Source of the DNA: Daphnia carinata
Taxonomy: Eukaryota > Arthropoda > Branchiopoda > Diplostraca > Daphniidae
DNA length: 64,000 nucleotides
Reading direction: 5' to 3'
Assembly: GCF_022539665.2 (NCBI RefSeq)
Contig: NC_081336.1
Span: 930,001 to 994,000 of the forward strand
Each line of letters starts with the position of its first letter. Position 1 is the stretch's first letter. Below the pieces are notes generated by a model. That model saw only the letters and a program-made list of their open reading frames with translations, searched no databases and had not been told where the DNA came from. Both the position numbers and the translations under genes were made by a program. Positions 24,134-35,909 of this stretch are shown here, piece by piece.

Positions 24134-25763
24134 ATGAGTATGACAACAGAAAATAGTCTTCAAAGAAATGGCAGCAGATTTCTGTGGTGTCAAGGATTGT
24201 TTAGATTTGGTTGGTGTCCGTGTTTTAGGCGGAAGGTGGCTCCTGTCAATCCGGTACCCAGTGATTCTGACTTCATGACACTTGGAAGGAAAGGAAAAAG
24301 AGTTATATGTGTAGTTCACATCGACCCGTCTTTGAGCTGTGACATCTTGACCAAGAAAGACAGTTCACTAGCGGCTTTTGCGAAAAAGGTAGTGTGTGAT
24401 GATAAAGGCTATGAATCTGACTCATCGAATGAAGAATATTGGTTCTCCAAATGGTCAAGGCCACTAAGAACTGTTAAACGATTTCAAGCAGAACATCTGC
24501 AAAAGCAAAACATTATAGGGCTCATAAAAAATCATCTTCCTGCAGCAGAGAAAACTCCAAAATCTGAAAACTCAAGTACCACCACAGATCTGAAAGTTGT
24601 ATCTACCTTTGCCGTGGAACAGTCTTCACAAATAATCAAAGAGGCATCCCGTGAATTCAGCAATAAAAATACCGCAACTACTTGCTTAGATCTTTCTCAA
24701 ACAGGCTCTGACTCTGCTCAAGTTGAAAAAAAAGACGGTGTTGTCAATTTGGCTTTTGAAGGTTCTCCCAGTGACCCCGGTGCATCAATTGTCACTGCCA
24801 ATGACTTTAAACAGCAAAATGTGACAAAACCTCTACTGTATTTTATCCATGGTGCTGGAGAATCCTCTGAATGTTGGAAGGTCCTCATGCACCATTTTGC
24901 AGGTCTTGGCTATGAGGTTCTTGCTATAGACTTGCTAGGACACGGATTCAGTCATACACCACTTGTAGAAAAATCCTACACATTTAAAAAACTATTGGGA
25001 GACGTTATCAGTGTCTTTGATGCGCATATATCCAATGGACGCAAATGTGCCCTGATAGGGCACGGATACGGGTAATTCCACACAAATTGTGTTTGCTTAA
25101 CATTATAATACTCTTTAAATTTCTAGTTGCTCATTCGCTGTTGCCCTTTCACGACAAAGAAGTGCCAATGTTACCTTGTTAGCTTTGCTGAGCAGCGGTG
25201 GTCCAACTCCACTTGCACCTCCAGTCAATTGGCGGCGTGAGTGGAAACTTCCTGCATCGATGCTTCATTGCTTGCGGAGCATACTTCCGTGTGGGATGAG
25301 GAGAAATGTCTTTTATGGACCACGTGGTAATCTTGGTAAATTGTCACTCACGAATTAGCCTTCACAAATGTTTACATTTTCGAAATAGGCAAAAGTTGTC
25401 TGCACGACACTATTTACTTTCAGAGTCTTCCATCCTACGTTCGGCATCATCTTGCAGTTGGCCAAACGTGGCCGGAAGGTGATGTTGCCTTCCATCGCAA
25501 AATAGTGATGCCCACTCTTCTTGTTCACGGATTGAAAGATCCTTTCGTCTCTTTGGTTGAAATGTGCGAAATGGAAAGGGTATGTCGGCTTGACGGTAAC
25601 CGATGTATCACTAACGAGACTTAATCGATCTCTGTTTTCTCTTTAGACTATTCCGCGTGCTTTCCTAGAAGTGATACCAGAATCTGGCCATGACATCATG
25701 TCGGATGTACCAAACCAGTTGTGCAAGATGCTTCGCAAATTTTTCGAGCATTGGCAGCGCTGA
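24134..25763 (+). CDS. Abhd8: ABHD8-like alpha/beta hydrolase, nucleophile Ser replaced
   Basis: Four exons, 481 aa: 24134-25071, 25127-25326, 25389-25579 and 25647-25763, all in phase. A long variable N-terminal region (about 230 aa) precedes the hydrolase fold. The fold starts at LLYFIHGAGESSECW (oxyanion HG) and continues through YEVLAIDLLGHGFS, the nucleophile elbow LIGHGYG, the acid region LLVHGLKDPFVS and the histidine region PESGHDIMSD. The ABHD8 family has G-H-S-Y-G at the elbow. Here the serine codon is GGA (Gly), with the Asp and His candidates kept. I infer either a pseudoenzyme or a non-hydrolytic role. The ATG at 24134 is chosen as the first one in frame. Confidence 0.88.
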
Positions 25764-26600
25764 CAATTTTACATTTTAAGGAATTTGTATCTGATTTTAG
25801 TCGTACTGTAAACTATGTCGACGACTTGAACTATTATTTACCATTGTGCCTTCCAATCTTCATTATTTTATGCGCGGTTTATACGCTACTCCTTCCATTT
25901 TTTTTTCTTATTCACGGAAACGAAAATCTAAATACCAAAATACATTCACATTAGGGAACTGTGGACCAAACTCTTGTGTACCGATGTCTGGATATATATT
26001 TACATGACTTGTTTATTTACACTTACAAGGTAAACAAACAATGAACAAGAACATTTTTTCGTGGTTGTTCTTATCTTGCGCGCAAAATTGTTTTATATAA
26101 TAATATTTTTAAAAAATTTGTCTCACCGAAAATCCGATACGCTAACAGGAGGGGTAAAGGATGGGCGGCTTTTCGGGGGAATTTCCTCATTAAAAAGAGT
26201 GAGACGAAACGCCATCTTCATAAAAGCAGCAAGGAAATCATACGAGCTAGGCTTTCTTCAAACACGACCTGATTACCGGTTCTCACTAACAATATGGACA
26301 ATAGCACTTGAAATTTTCTTCCGGATCACGCACCTTTCCTAAACAACCTGGCGACGATCAATAATAGGATAAATTTGCAATACAAGATAATCCTTCAGGT
26401 GACACTTCAGGGGAGTCATCAATCGTATATGTGTGTGATAGAGAGAGATGCCTTAGCGGCATTCATGGAGGGGCAGATCCTACGTATAAATCCATGTGAA
26501 AATACAACGAGTTGACAGCAGAGTCTAGTTGACAGTTTCAAGGCCTCTTGAATAAAAAATGATATGAAGTGGCTGCAACAACAGATTCAGGGAAACTAGT
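25764..26600. other. Convergent spacer between ABHD8-like and MOB1
   Basis: Holds the 3' UTRs of two convergent genes. No exon with splice support or family resemblance is seen. Confidence 0.5.
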
Positions 26601-27467
26601 TCATCTTCCTTCTTTGTTGGCTAGCTTGTCAATTAGCTCTTGGAGAGGAGCCAGCTCTCTTCGATCAATCAAACTGAATTCCTATCATATTGAAGGACAT
26701 AAATTAAAATTAAACTTAAATTAAAATTAATTTTTTTTCCCTTCTATCTAACCTGGACAAAGTATATGAAATGCTTGAAAGAGGTGTTGAGGTGTGCTTC
26801 CTCCCCAAGCTGTACCACCTCAGGGAAATGTTGATGGTAAATGTGAGCATAGACACGGAAAAGGCGCTTTAGTATAGTTTTGGCTATAGATAAAAAATTT
26901 CTGGGGAATGGAACACCTGTAAAACAGAAATCATTACTGGTACCTTTCACATTTCACGTTTATAATGTATAGACTTACCAATTTTTGATGGAAACAAATT
27001 TTCATCATCCAACTGATCTTGTACCCAGGTCATGAGGTAGTCAATGTACTTGGGAGCAGAGCACTTGATGGGCTTTTTTACTGTTTGACCATCTGCCCAA
27101 TGGTATTCATACTTTGGCCCGGCAGACATGATGGGGCAGCTTTCTTCTGTGCAAAACTCAGTAATCGTACCATAGAGCATGTTGATCTGATTGAAAAAGT
27201 CAACAGCTGGGAAGACGTAAAATGACTGTTACATAACAATACAAGAATCCATTACGAATATAAAAAACACTTACTGTTGACTGCAACCCATTCATTCTGA
27301 TCCTCTCCATCTGGTAGCATAACTGCTAGCCTTAAATTCCCAGAACCAAGTGTAGCAGCTGCATGTTTCATCAAATCATACTGATGAGTTCCTTCAGGTA
27401 TGTTCTTCTTGGGCTTGAACGTCTTTGACGAGCGGCTTCCACTGCGATTAAAACGATCGTCAGCCAT
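26601..27467 (-). CDS. mats: MOB1 kinase activator (Hippo pathway)
   Basis: Four exons, 221 aa: 27467-27275, 27206-26979, 26916-26753 and 26681-26601. It spans the whole Mob1/phocein fold. Visible landmarks are the basic N-terminus ([20 protein letters not shown]) and the zinc ligands: Cys pair in EFCTEESCP, His pair in HIYHQHF. The conserved [10 protein letters not shown] and [11 protein letters not shown] segments are also present. In the family MOB1 binds and activates LATS/Warts (NDR) kinases, restraining Yorkie and growth. Length is close to the usual 216 aa. No oddities. Confidence 0.96.
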
Positions 27468-28924
27468 GGAAGTGTAATAAACAAAGTAGTTGATTAGATT
27501 CAGTCCAGAACGATTTCGGTCCGTCGTTTCCAACAGAATAGTACAACTTACAACAGAAAACTCATCTTATTATTATTCCTTGTTCACTCTCTCCCCGACG
27601 ACAGTGCCCAATTCCAACAGCGCGGGGGAGGAAGGCCTGGTTTTGATTAATACTCAGTGTCAACAATGCCGTTTGAAAAATGAAATAAAACTATAGGATG
27701 TCGCAGATTTTTACGGGAAAACTTTCGTTACTTAATTTTACGTTGTCTACGCGAAAACAACTTTCTGGAAAGGTGAGTCATTGAAGCATAGTAAGAGAGT
27801 TTCTCGTTAGGTGGCGTCTTGATGACATGGAAGTCGAAAACCGGAATGTTAAGGTTATGATGTTGCAATTCGACTGGTTTGAAAACCCAACTTGTGCAAC
27901 ATTAAAAACTAGTTTCCATCCGTGAAGAAGGAAATTTTGCCTCAAGTGACGTTGTCAACCTAACTAAAAAATCCAAATCGTCACAATTATAATGTCATCA
28001 ACAAACATAAGCACAAACGTTGTTGAAACGACTGGGTCTATTGGTTTGCCTCCATTTTGTGGATTTAACTTGCCTAACTCGTCTCAAAGATATCAAATTC
28101 CAAAGGGAATGATCTCTCACCAGTGTCAGGCACCAGGAGCTTTCTGCACACACAGATAAAACGAAAAATGTCTATCGGAAAACAAAAATTCAAGAAATAC
28201 GGAATACCCGTGGCGTAAAACTCTCCTTGATGGGGTATAAAGAACAGGAAAAGTCATCATGAACGGCGCCAACGTCCAGCAGTGCATGCTGTGACGGGCA
28301 CTATAAGACAAACTTTGACTCCCAATGTGCACTTCAACACCTGTGCCCCCTGCCATTTTCTAACCTCCTGAATAGACAAACACAAGGGGAATTTTTTTTA
28401 TTCAGCAGCAGACCATCAAATGTTTTATTGTTGGGTAAAAAGATTTTTCATTTCTTAAAAGACAAAACAAAAACAAACTCTTCTCACAGATGAAAACGAA
28501 TTCCGAGATTACAACGTACACTACAGGTGCAATGGCGACGTGACTCTGTCGGAATGGCCAATAGATTGGAGGCGCCGGCCTGGCGTCATCCTATACCTGA
28601 CTATTATACTGTGATTCCCCACTCGCACCTATACGTTATGCTTTACGGGGAATGTATAGAAGAGATGGACTTGGATCAGCTATAAACAAAAAGTTAGCTC
28701 CAGCTTCCCCCTCGACAAGGTGATGACAAGATTTAACAATACAAAAGTGTTATCGGTAATCGTATCAGCTCTTCGATTATACTGCAGATTACTACTCAGG
28801 ACAAACGATAAGATAAATCGAAAACTGTAAATATTAGAATTTGTTTAAGAGTTTGATTTAAAGTATTGGTTCCCTAGAGTTCAGGACCATCCATCAAAAG
28901 TGAGAAATACGTGAAGCGAAAACG
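27468..28924. other. 1.46 kb between MOB1 and ninjurin 1
   Basis: No recognised gene. A 76-codon minus frame (28356-28126, starting MAGGTGVEVHIG) and a short plus frame at 27990 are open but have no family resemblance. It presumably contains the promoters of both divergent neighbours. Confidence 0.4.
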
Positions 28925-30435
28925 ATGGACTCGTTCAGTGAAGATTCATCTGCTGTACCGCAGCGAACTGGAACCGATCCGACGATCCATGTAACAAACC
29001 GAGAGAGCATAGATGAAGACGGAATTTATTTAGATCATCCGCGAGGTCCAGATCATGAGGTAAAAATGACTATTCAATATGCTGGGAATAACCGATTGGG
29101 CAATTACGAATCCCAGTCACATAATCTAAGGTCTACATAAATTAGGTGGAAGGAAAAATGCCCTTTCATTCACTAATTTCATAACGAATGATCGTTTAAA
29201 TTACGTCGTCAGATATTACTGTAACGTTCGTCTAATTTCGGCAAGTGAAAAGTGTTTTGATTGTTAAACTATTGTTAGACATCGACCGATGCAATTGACG
29301 CAAACGATCCAGATGAAGTTGTGGCAGAAAAGAGCACTCCAGGAAAATTTAATCGTTTCAAAAGTGTCCTGCCGTTCGGCAAATCTGGAAAATCGGAAAG
29401 CAATCTAAACGAGGTCCTTGTTCATGTAAATTCCCGTAACATCGAATGCAAATGATAATACGATTTTTTTTTTTTTTTTAGTCATCAACGGTCGCAGTGG
29501 ACGGAAGTAATCCTGACGGACCCCAAGATCCCAATAACGAGGTTTTTTTTTGTTTATTTTTGTTTTTTATCTTATCACGGAAAACAAAACTCGGATGATA
29601 GACGTTAAATATTATCCTATTACAAATTCAGGAAAATAATCCCGGTGGCACCGAAGCAAAGAGGAGTTTCCTTGGTGGAATTAAAAATGCTTTGCCGTTC
29701 GGCAAAACACCACCCCAGACGGACTCGACAAATGAGGTCATCAATACGTCACCATTATTGAACGATTCTATTCTAAGTCTAAACAAGTAAAACATTTTCG
29801 TTGAACAAACATCCATAGGCACCAACGGGGACTCCTGGAAGGCCTGGTCAGATGCGAGCAACAACTAACGGGACGTTAGGTGGAGCCAACAGGCCTCCAC
29901 AGCAAGACAATAACGACTTTGCCATCATTTCTAGTGGTTTCAACAACAAGAAGACGTTAGCTAACGGCCTGATGGACTTTGCCTTCCTGACGGCCAACGC
30001 CAATCAGCTCTACTACGCCGTCGCATCCCGTAATTCGGGTAACGAACGAATCGTCTCCATCGTCCTCATCTCTACCAGTATTTTCTTGCAGGTAAAAAAA
30101 AATAACCGACGGCGTGATGCAATTTGAAAGATTGAAATGCACTCAGTCAGCAGTTTGTTTGACCGAACAGATCGTAGCTGGCATTCTGCTCATTTGCACG
30201 TCATACATGCAATCCAAACCGGTCCCGACTAAACTTAACAATCAGCAAGATGGCACAACGAACTCGGAAGATGCAAGCGAAGCGTACATCCGTCGGCGAA
30301 CACGTTGGCTCAATTTTGATTGATCACTGGACGATCGCACTCGTTTTCATCATCGCCATTACCAACATTTTCATAGCCGCGTTTTCCACTACATCAACAT
30401 CAACTCCTGATGTTGAGCCACCTGTCGAAAATTAA
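28925..30435 (+). CDS. Ninj: Ninjurin 1, frameshifted near the C-terminus
   Basis: Six exons: 28925-29059, 29279-29413, 29482-29541, 29632-29736, 29819-30091 and 30171-30435. The first five are all multiples of 3 in phase 0. Exons 2 and 4 encode related LPFGK-type segments ending in Asn-Glu. The ninjurin domain starts at NKKTLANGLMDFAFL and contains the first hydrophobic helix (IVSIVLISTSIFLQ/IVAGILLIC). Ninjurins are cell-surface proteins; NINJ1 oligomerises to rupture the plasma membrane in lytic death. In the reading frame translation stops at 30321-30323, before the last helix (WTIALVFIIAITNIFIAAF), which lies one frame over and ends at 30435. An extra T in TTTT near 30314-30317 explains this. 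It may be a real mutation or a sequence error. Confidence 0.82.
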
Positions 30436-30734
30436 TGCCATTAGTGAGTTTTCGGTGTTCCATTTCATAATCTCTTTGACCCTATTTCATAAATAGTACA
30501 AACAAAATAGAGAGGGGGGGGGGGAGGGGTATTTTATCAACGAGCTTCATTTGTCTGTGAATGACGGGCAATAAAGAGAAAAAAAAATGCTGCCTTATCA
30601 TTGCCATCATTTTAATAGTCCCCGTTAATGAAACAGTAAACAGTTTCTCAGCTTTAGGATATACATTCGGTGTGGCATACGTTTCGCGTCGTGCTGCACA
30701 CCAATTGTTTTTTAAAAGCCCTGGTGTAGGAAGA

Positions 30735-31600
30735 ATGGCGGATTCGACTGGTGAAGATATCCAAGAAACAACTGCTGTCCAGCAGGCAACAGAGAACGAT
30801 TCGCTGGAACAAGATGCCCCAATAGAGGTATAAACAAAACGTGAACCATTTTAGTCCCCAAAACTAATTGAAAAACAAAATGTTTGTGATAAAGGAAACG
30901 CAGGATCGCAGTCACGTCGTACAAAAGTCTAAGTGGACCGACTGTTTTCGACATTTGTTTTCATCCGGCAGACGTCGGAATCTGGAACAAGTGGTTTGCG
31001 AATCCAGAGACACTCGTCAGCCTGGAGAGGCATCATCAAACGAGACAGAAGGCCCAAACGAAGCTAATAATTTAGCTGGACAACACGCGGACTACTCAGT
31101 CCTTTCCGGTGTTTTCAACAGCAAGAAAACGTTGGCCAACGGCCTAGTGGATTTCGCTTTCCTAACGGCCAACGCCAACCAATTGCACAATGCCGTCAAC
31201 TCGACCTACACCGAAGGTCCCGAACGGCTCATTTCCATTGTCCTCATTTCAATCAGCTTGATCTTACAGGTTTTCATTCATTCATTTACAGTCTAAAAGA
31301 CTAAACAAAAAAAAAAAAAACTAATTACATTTTCAATTGCAAACGCTTTAGCTCGTAACGGGCGTCTTATTAATTATCGGCTCTTACATCAAATCGAAAT
31401 CGATGGCCGTCAAAGACTTGGAGCAATCGAATTCGAGTCCGGCAAACGTCGCCGCCCAACGGCGATTGCACTGGCTGAATAAGATCGATCACTTGACGCT
31501 GGCCCTCGTTTTCTTTATCGCCATTATTAACGTGTTTATAGCCGCATTTGCTACACCCCAATCTTCATCACCATCATCACCTAATAATACAGCAAGTTAA
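30735..31600 (+). CDS. Ninj: Ninjurin 2 (tandem paralogue, intact)
   Basis: Three exons in phase 0, 238 aa: 30735-30827, 30895-31269 and 31352-31600. The acidic, divergent N-terminus (MADSTGEDIQETT) is cytoplasmic by family analogy. The ninjurin domain carries SKKTLANGLVDFAFLTANANQL, then RLISIVLISISLILQ and LVTGVLLIIGSY, and the final helix LTLALVFFIAIINVFIAAF, followed by a Ser/Pro tail. It lies only 300 bp downstream of ninjurin 1 in the same orientation. It lacks the repeated LPFGK exons. All expected membrane helices are present. Confidence 0.93.
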
Positions 31601-34600
31601 GTCCTCGTCCAGTTTATCAAATCATAAAAATTTTTAATAGTCCTTTTTTTTTCATTTTCAAACAAACAAAAAAAAAAAAACATTTCCAGCTACTGAAATG
31701 AAATTCTTTTGATGGTACATATTTTTTTTTTTTTTAATTTTAAACAAAAAAAAAAATCAAAAGATAAGGATAAAGGGAGGGACACTATTTGAACGAGCCG
31801 CTTCAATTACCAGGTAACAAAAAATAAGGCCCCCAAAAAAGGAAGAGAAAATGTTAAAAGGTGTAGTTTCGCATGTAGTTCCAACACCCCGAATTCTACC
31901 TGAACTTTTCTTTCGAAAAAAAAAAAAAAAAAGAGAGAGAACCCGCCATACCACCCGCTGAATTAACCTGGAGCCCCCCTACTGTGTGTCTATACAGTGT
32001 CTTTTTCTTTTTTCGTTATTGTTAGGACGTGAAAAGAGGGGAAAAAAACACAAGGTGGGGGAGGGGGGCATGTCTGTAACAGACAAGAGCGGTTCTTTTT
32101 TTTTCAACTTTGGGTTGGCGCCTCCTTGTCGCCCCTCATTTTCTTGTTTTATTTTAACTTGCTCTCTCACACATACAAGAGAGTCGTGTCTACACTGCCT
32201 GTTTTAATCACCTATCCCCCGCTTGCATTTCTCAGGTGTACATTTGGGCACACGTCCAGAGTCACCCCCACCCCCCCACGAAATCCCTCGGTCCCCAAAA
32301 AAGATTTTCTTTTGTTTTACACAAACGTTTTTCTTTTCTTTCTGTGTGTGTGTCTACCTGTGAAAGAAAGAAAACAAAAGAAAAGAAAATACAAGATGTA
32401 CACACACACACACACAGCAGGTACACATGTAAAATTAAAAACACAAAAGGCTTTCCGATTTCGTTTTAAACACCAAAATCAATCAATGTTGATGTGTCTT
32501 TAAAAGAAAAGAAAAAAAAATCTTTTTAGACTTAAAAAAAAAATAAATAAAAAGGTGAAACCCATCCCTCGATAATTGAGTAGGGCGTGGCATTTTGCGA
32601 TGTATAACACTTACGTCATGCCTTTAAGTCATGAGCATCGGTTATGTCCTCGTGGTCGGGTACGTTCGGATCGATCTCCGATTCTAAATATAATTCTAAT
32701 AATACGGCAGCCTACCGAAATGCAATCTTTGGATGGCGCCAGTTGTCTTTCTTTAAAAAAACAAAAAAAAAAACAAAAGAGAAACGGAGCATCGAATAAA
32801 AATGAAGCGTGAGTTGGGATAGGAATCGAAAATGCACAACGTTGCGTCCTCGTCATTCTTGAAATAACACTTGAAAGGCGGCAGGTGCCGCCGACAGATC
32901 TCCTCCCCCCCCCCTCCCTCTCTCTCTTCTTTTGTTATTATTTCCTCATGTCTAAGCTATGCGCATAAAAGAAGAGCAACCGACAGCAAGTCGCGTCCCT
33001 TTTTTTTTTTTTTTGGAAATCTTTGGCGCCGTCAAACTGATTACGAGACGTAAAACACGAGTTCGAAACGTAACACGAAAATAACTTAAACATCTACCAA
33101 ATCCTGCACCAAAACAATCGAAAAATAATTCTGATCGCTATCTATTCATTTCGATCGGATGAAGATTATCTAGAATTTAAGCCAACAGCTAAACACGTAA
33201 CGCTGAAATTTAATGAAAAACAAAGGACGTTGGCTTACCTGTCAGGTCGGTGTAGGTGAGTGCAAGAGACAGCTGTTTAAAGCGTTGGGTTAAACAGCAA
33301 CTTGAGATAGAAAAAAACAAAAGAATAACGTTCAAAATTACTACCATTGGTTTACGCAACCTTTGCAAAAAATCGTAGGCCTAAAGATTTATTGGAAAAC
33401 GTTTGGGATCACGCGGTCCACTAAGAAACAAAAAAGATCACGTTAACAAAACAAAAAGAAAAGATGAAAGATGAGCGCGAGGTTCGCTTGTTTCACACTA
33501 AACTGGGAAGCCGCCAAAAAGAACATCAGGCCAATCGATCAAAGTTGAACAGCAAAAGAAGATTGCCAAAAAAAATGAAGGTTTCATCCCCCCCCCCCAT
33601 GACTGTGCAGCTCAAGAAAATGGCCAATGACATGGTAACACACAACAAACAATGACGTCGGCAAATCTTTTTGTTCTTCGTGTTCCAGTTGGGGGGAAAA
33701 AAAATCAAGCGGTAGAGAGACGCGTTTGATATGGAACACGGTGAAAAATGAATTAAATGCGGTCAGCGCACGCAAGGGGGGGGGGGGGCGACGAAAACAA
33801 TTTAGAAAGAAGCGCGTGATGTGCTATGAATAATTCTATTACGTGAAAATGTGCTGCTGATGATGATAGACAAGATTCGCGGGTGGTCAGCGCCACGACC
33901 CATCCAGCCTTCTTTTCGTTTTTAAATAGCAATTTCAATGTCTTGTAGACCTGCCACTCCATTCAAACATCTCCCCTCTTTTCTTTCACGGCACCGCTAT
34001 GTTAATTACTAATTCCTAGAGTCAAATTCAAGCGTATAGAGATAATGATAGACATTTAAATTTGAATTTTTCTCTTTGGTTTGATTGAAAATGCCTACCT
34101 GTTTTCATAGGGTAACGTGATGATCACTCTCGATCGGCATGAAATGCCGTTTGTTTTCCGTACGTTTTTTTTAAAGAACGAAATTGGCGATAGATGGCGT
34201 GGATTCACCGTGAAGAAATTGGCCGTTGCGGGAACACACGGGGAACGTCAGCATCGCATGAATATTATTATTACCGCCTGCTACTCACGCTAATTTCGTT
34301 TGAATCCACCTGGTAGCCTTCGGACATTCAAGGCGGTATGTTTTTATTTTTCTTTCTTGTGTTCCCTTATTTTTAAAATTCAATTATGATTTATTATAAT
34401 GACGTACGAAGTCTCTGTTTGATGATGGATCATTACCGACGATGATTGTCCAGTGCTCCCCGAGGATACAGTTTTTCTCGGACGATGATGGCGGCCATAA
34501 ACGCACACACCAAGCTTGACTTTCTCTACATAAAAATAATTTTAAAAAAACATATCGAAATCAATCAGGCACGAAATTTCATGAATGCAAATAGAAAAAT

Positions 34601-34905
34601 AATGTCAACTTTCTCTTATCTCGAGCGATAATGCAGTTGGCCTGTTCTTCCGCTACTGTTGTTCCACCACGATTCAATGAGAAAACAACATTTTTATAAA
34701 GACTTTGCATTTCAATTCGATGCTGACGATGCAGTAATTATTATATAAAAAAAAAGAATAAAAAAAAAAAAAAGAAAATAATTTAATATTCTCTTCTTGG
34801 CTTTCTCACCTGAAGAAAATAAACCCAACATTCACAAAACCCTCCTCCTTGTCTTTGGTCTGGCCGTCAGGTTATAATACCTGGCGCCGTCCGTCCTGCC
34901 GCCAC

Positions 34906-34941
<36 letters not shown>

Positions 34942-35909
34942 ACTGTGTAAGCGGCCAACACTCTCCTTCAACACACACACACCGCTCTTGGAATATCTAT
35001 TCTTTTCACTTCTATCCTTGTAGAAAAGACAACTGAAAATGTTTTTTTCTCCTCCCCCGACCGCTCCTAGTGATGCGTAGACATGTCGAGAGAAAAAAAA
35101 AAATAAAAATAAAATAAAATAAATAAATAAATAAACTAAGCAAGTTCTTTTCTTCTAAATCCAACGAGTCTAGAATTCTCTATTAATAAATAATTGATCT
35201 GATAGAGCCGCCATTTTTCACTGCCGATTGGGCACACACACACACAAATGTCCGGCAACGAGCTGCGAATGCTCAAATGCTTTTCGCCCTTCGGATCAAC
35301 TTCCGACGGCAGTTGACGAAAATTAAAAAAACCAAAAAACAATTGAATGTCGACGCCATTTTTTTTTTTATGTGATCATTACGCACGTCAAATGTGATTA
35401 GAAAAAAAATACTAACACCCTATTGGTTGGACGATGTGAACGGGATTAAACGAGCCGGGACTCGCCACTGGCCGGGATTCGAAGGAGGAGCCGACCTTGT
35501 TGTAACAAAAAAACAAAAAAAAAAAAATGTTTCTACAGTCCAAAAGACAAACTAAAAAAATCAACTGATAAGATTCGTTGAGTGACCTCACAAAATGCGT
35601 CGGCTTTTCTTCGATCAGAAACTTGTTGAAAAGCATCAATCAAAGAAATGGACAGACGTTGAACACGATCATCGGTCACAACGAACACAAAAGAAAAGAT
35701 GAACGTAATCAAAATCAGTGCGAAAAAAAAAATAAAGAAAAGTAAATCCAATTTTCAAACGAATGTAATATAATATTTTGATAAAGAAGATGATTGCACA
35801 AAAGCTAAAAAAAGAAAAAAAACAAAACAAAACAAAACATACGAAATAGTATGAACACTATGTACACAACATCACAAAACAAAATGAATTTGAAATTTAA
35901 AAAATGAAA
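31601..35909. other. 4.3 kb low-complexity region
   Basis: Dominated by A-, T-, C- and G-homopolymers, short AC/GT arrays (for example 34910-34938) and stop-rich sequence. Open frames are homopolymer artefacts. The proximal part should contain the 3' UTR of ninjurin 2; the distal part may hold the 3' UTR of the bHLH gene. Confidence 0.5.

Noticed and set aside
28126-28356. 76-codon minus frame starting MAGGTGVEVHIG
   Set aside because: The start looks gene-like, but I could not find a following exon in phase or a matching family; left uncalled.
31757-35751. Many short frames in the low-complexity region
   Set aside because: Encoded by homopolymers and AC/GT runs.
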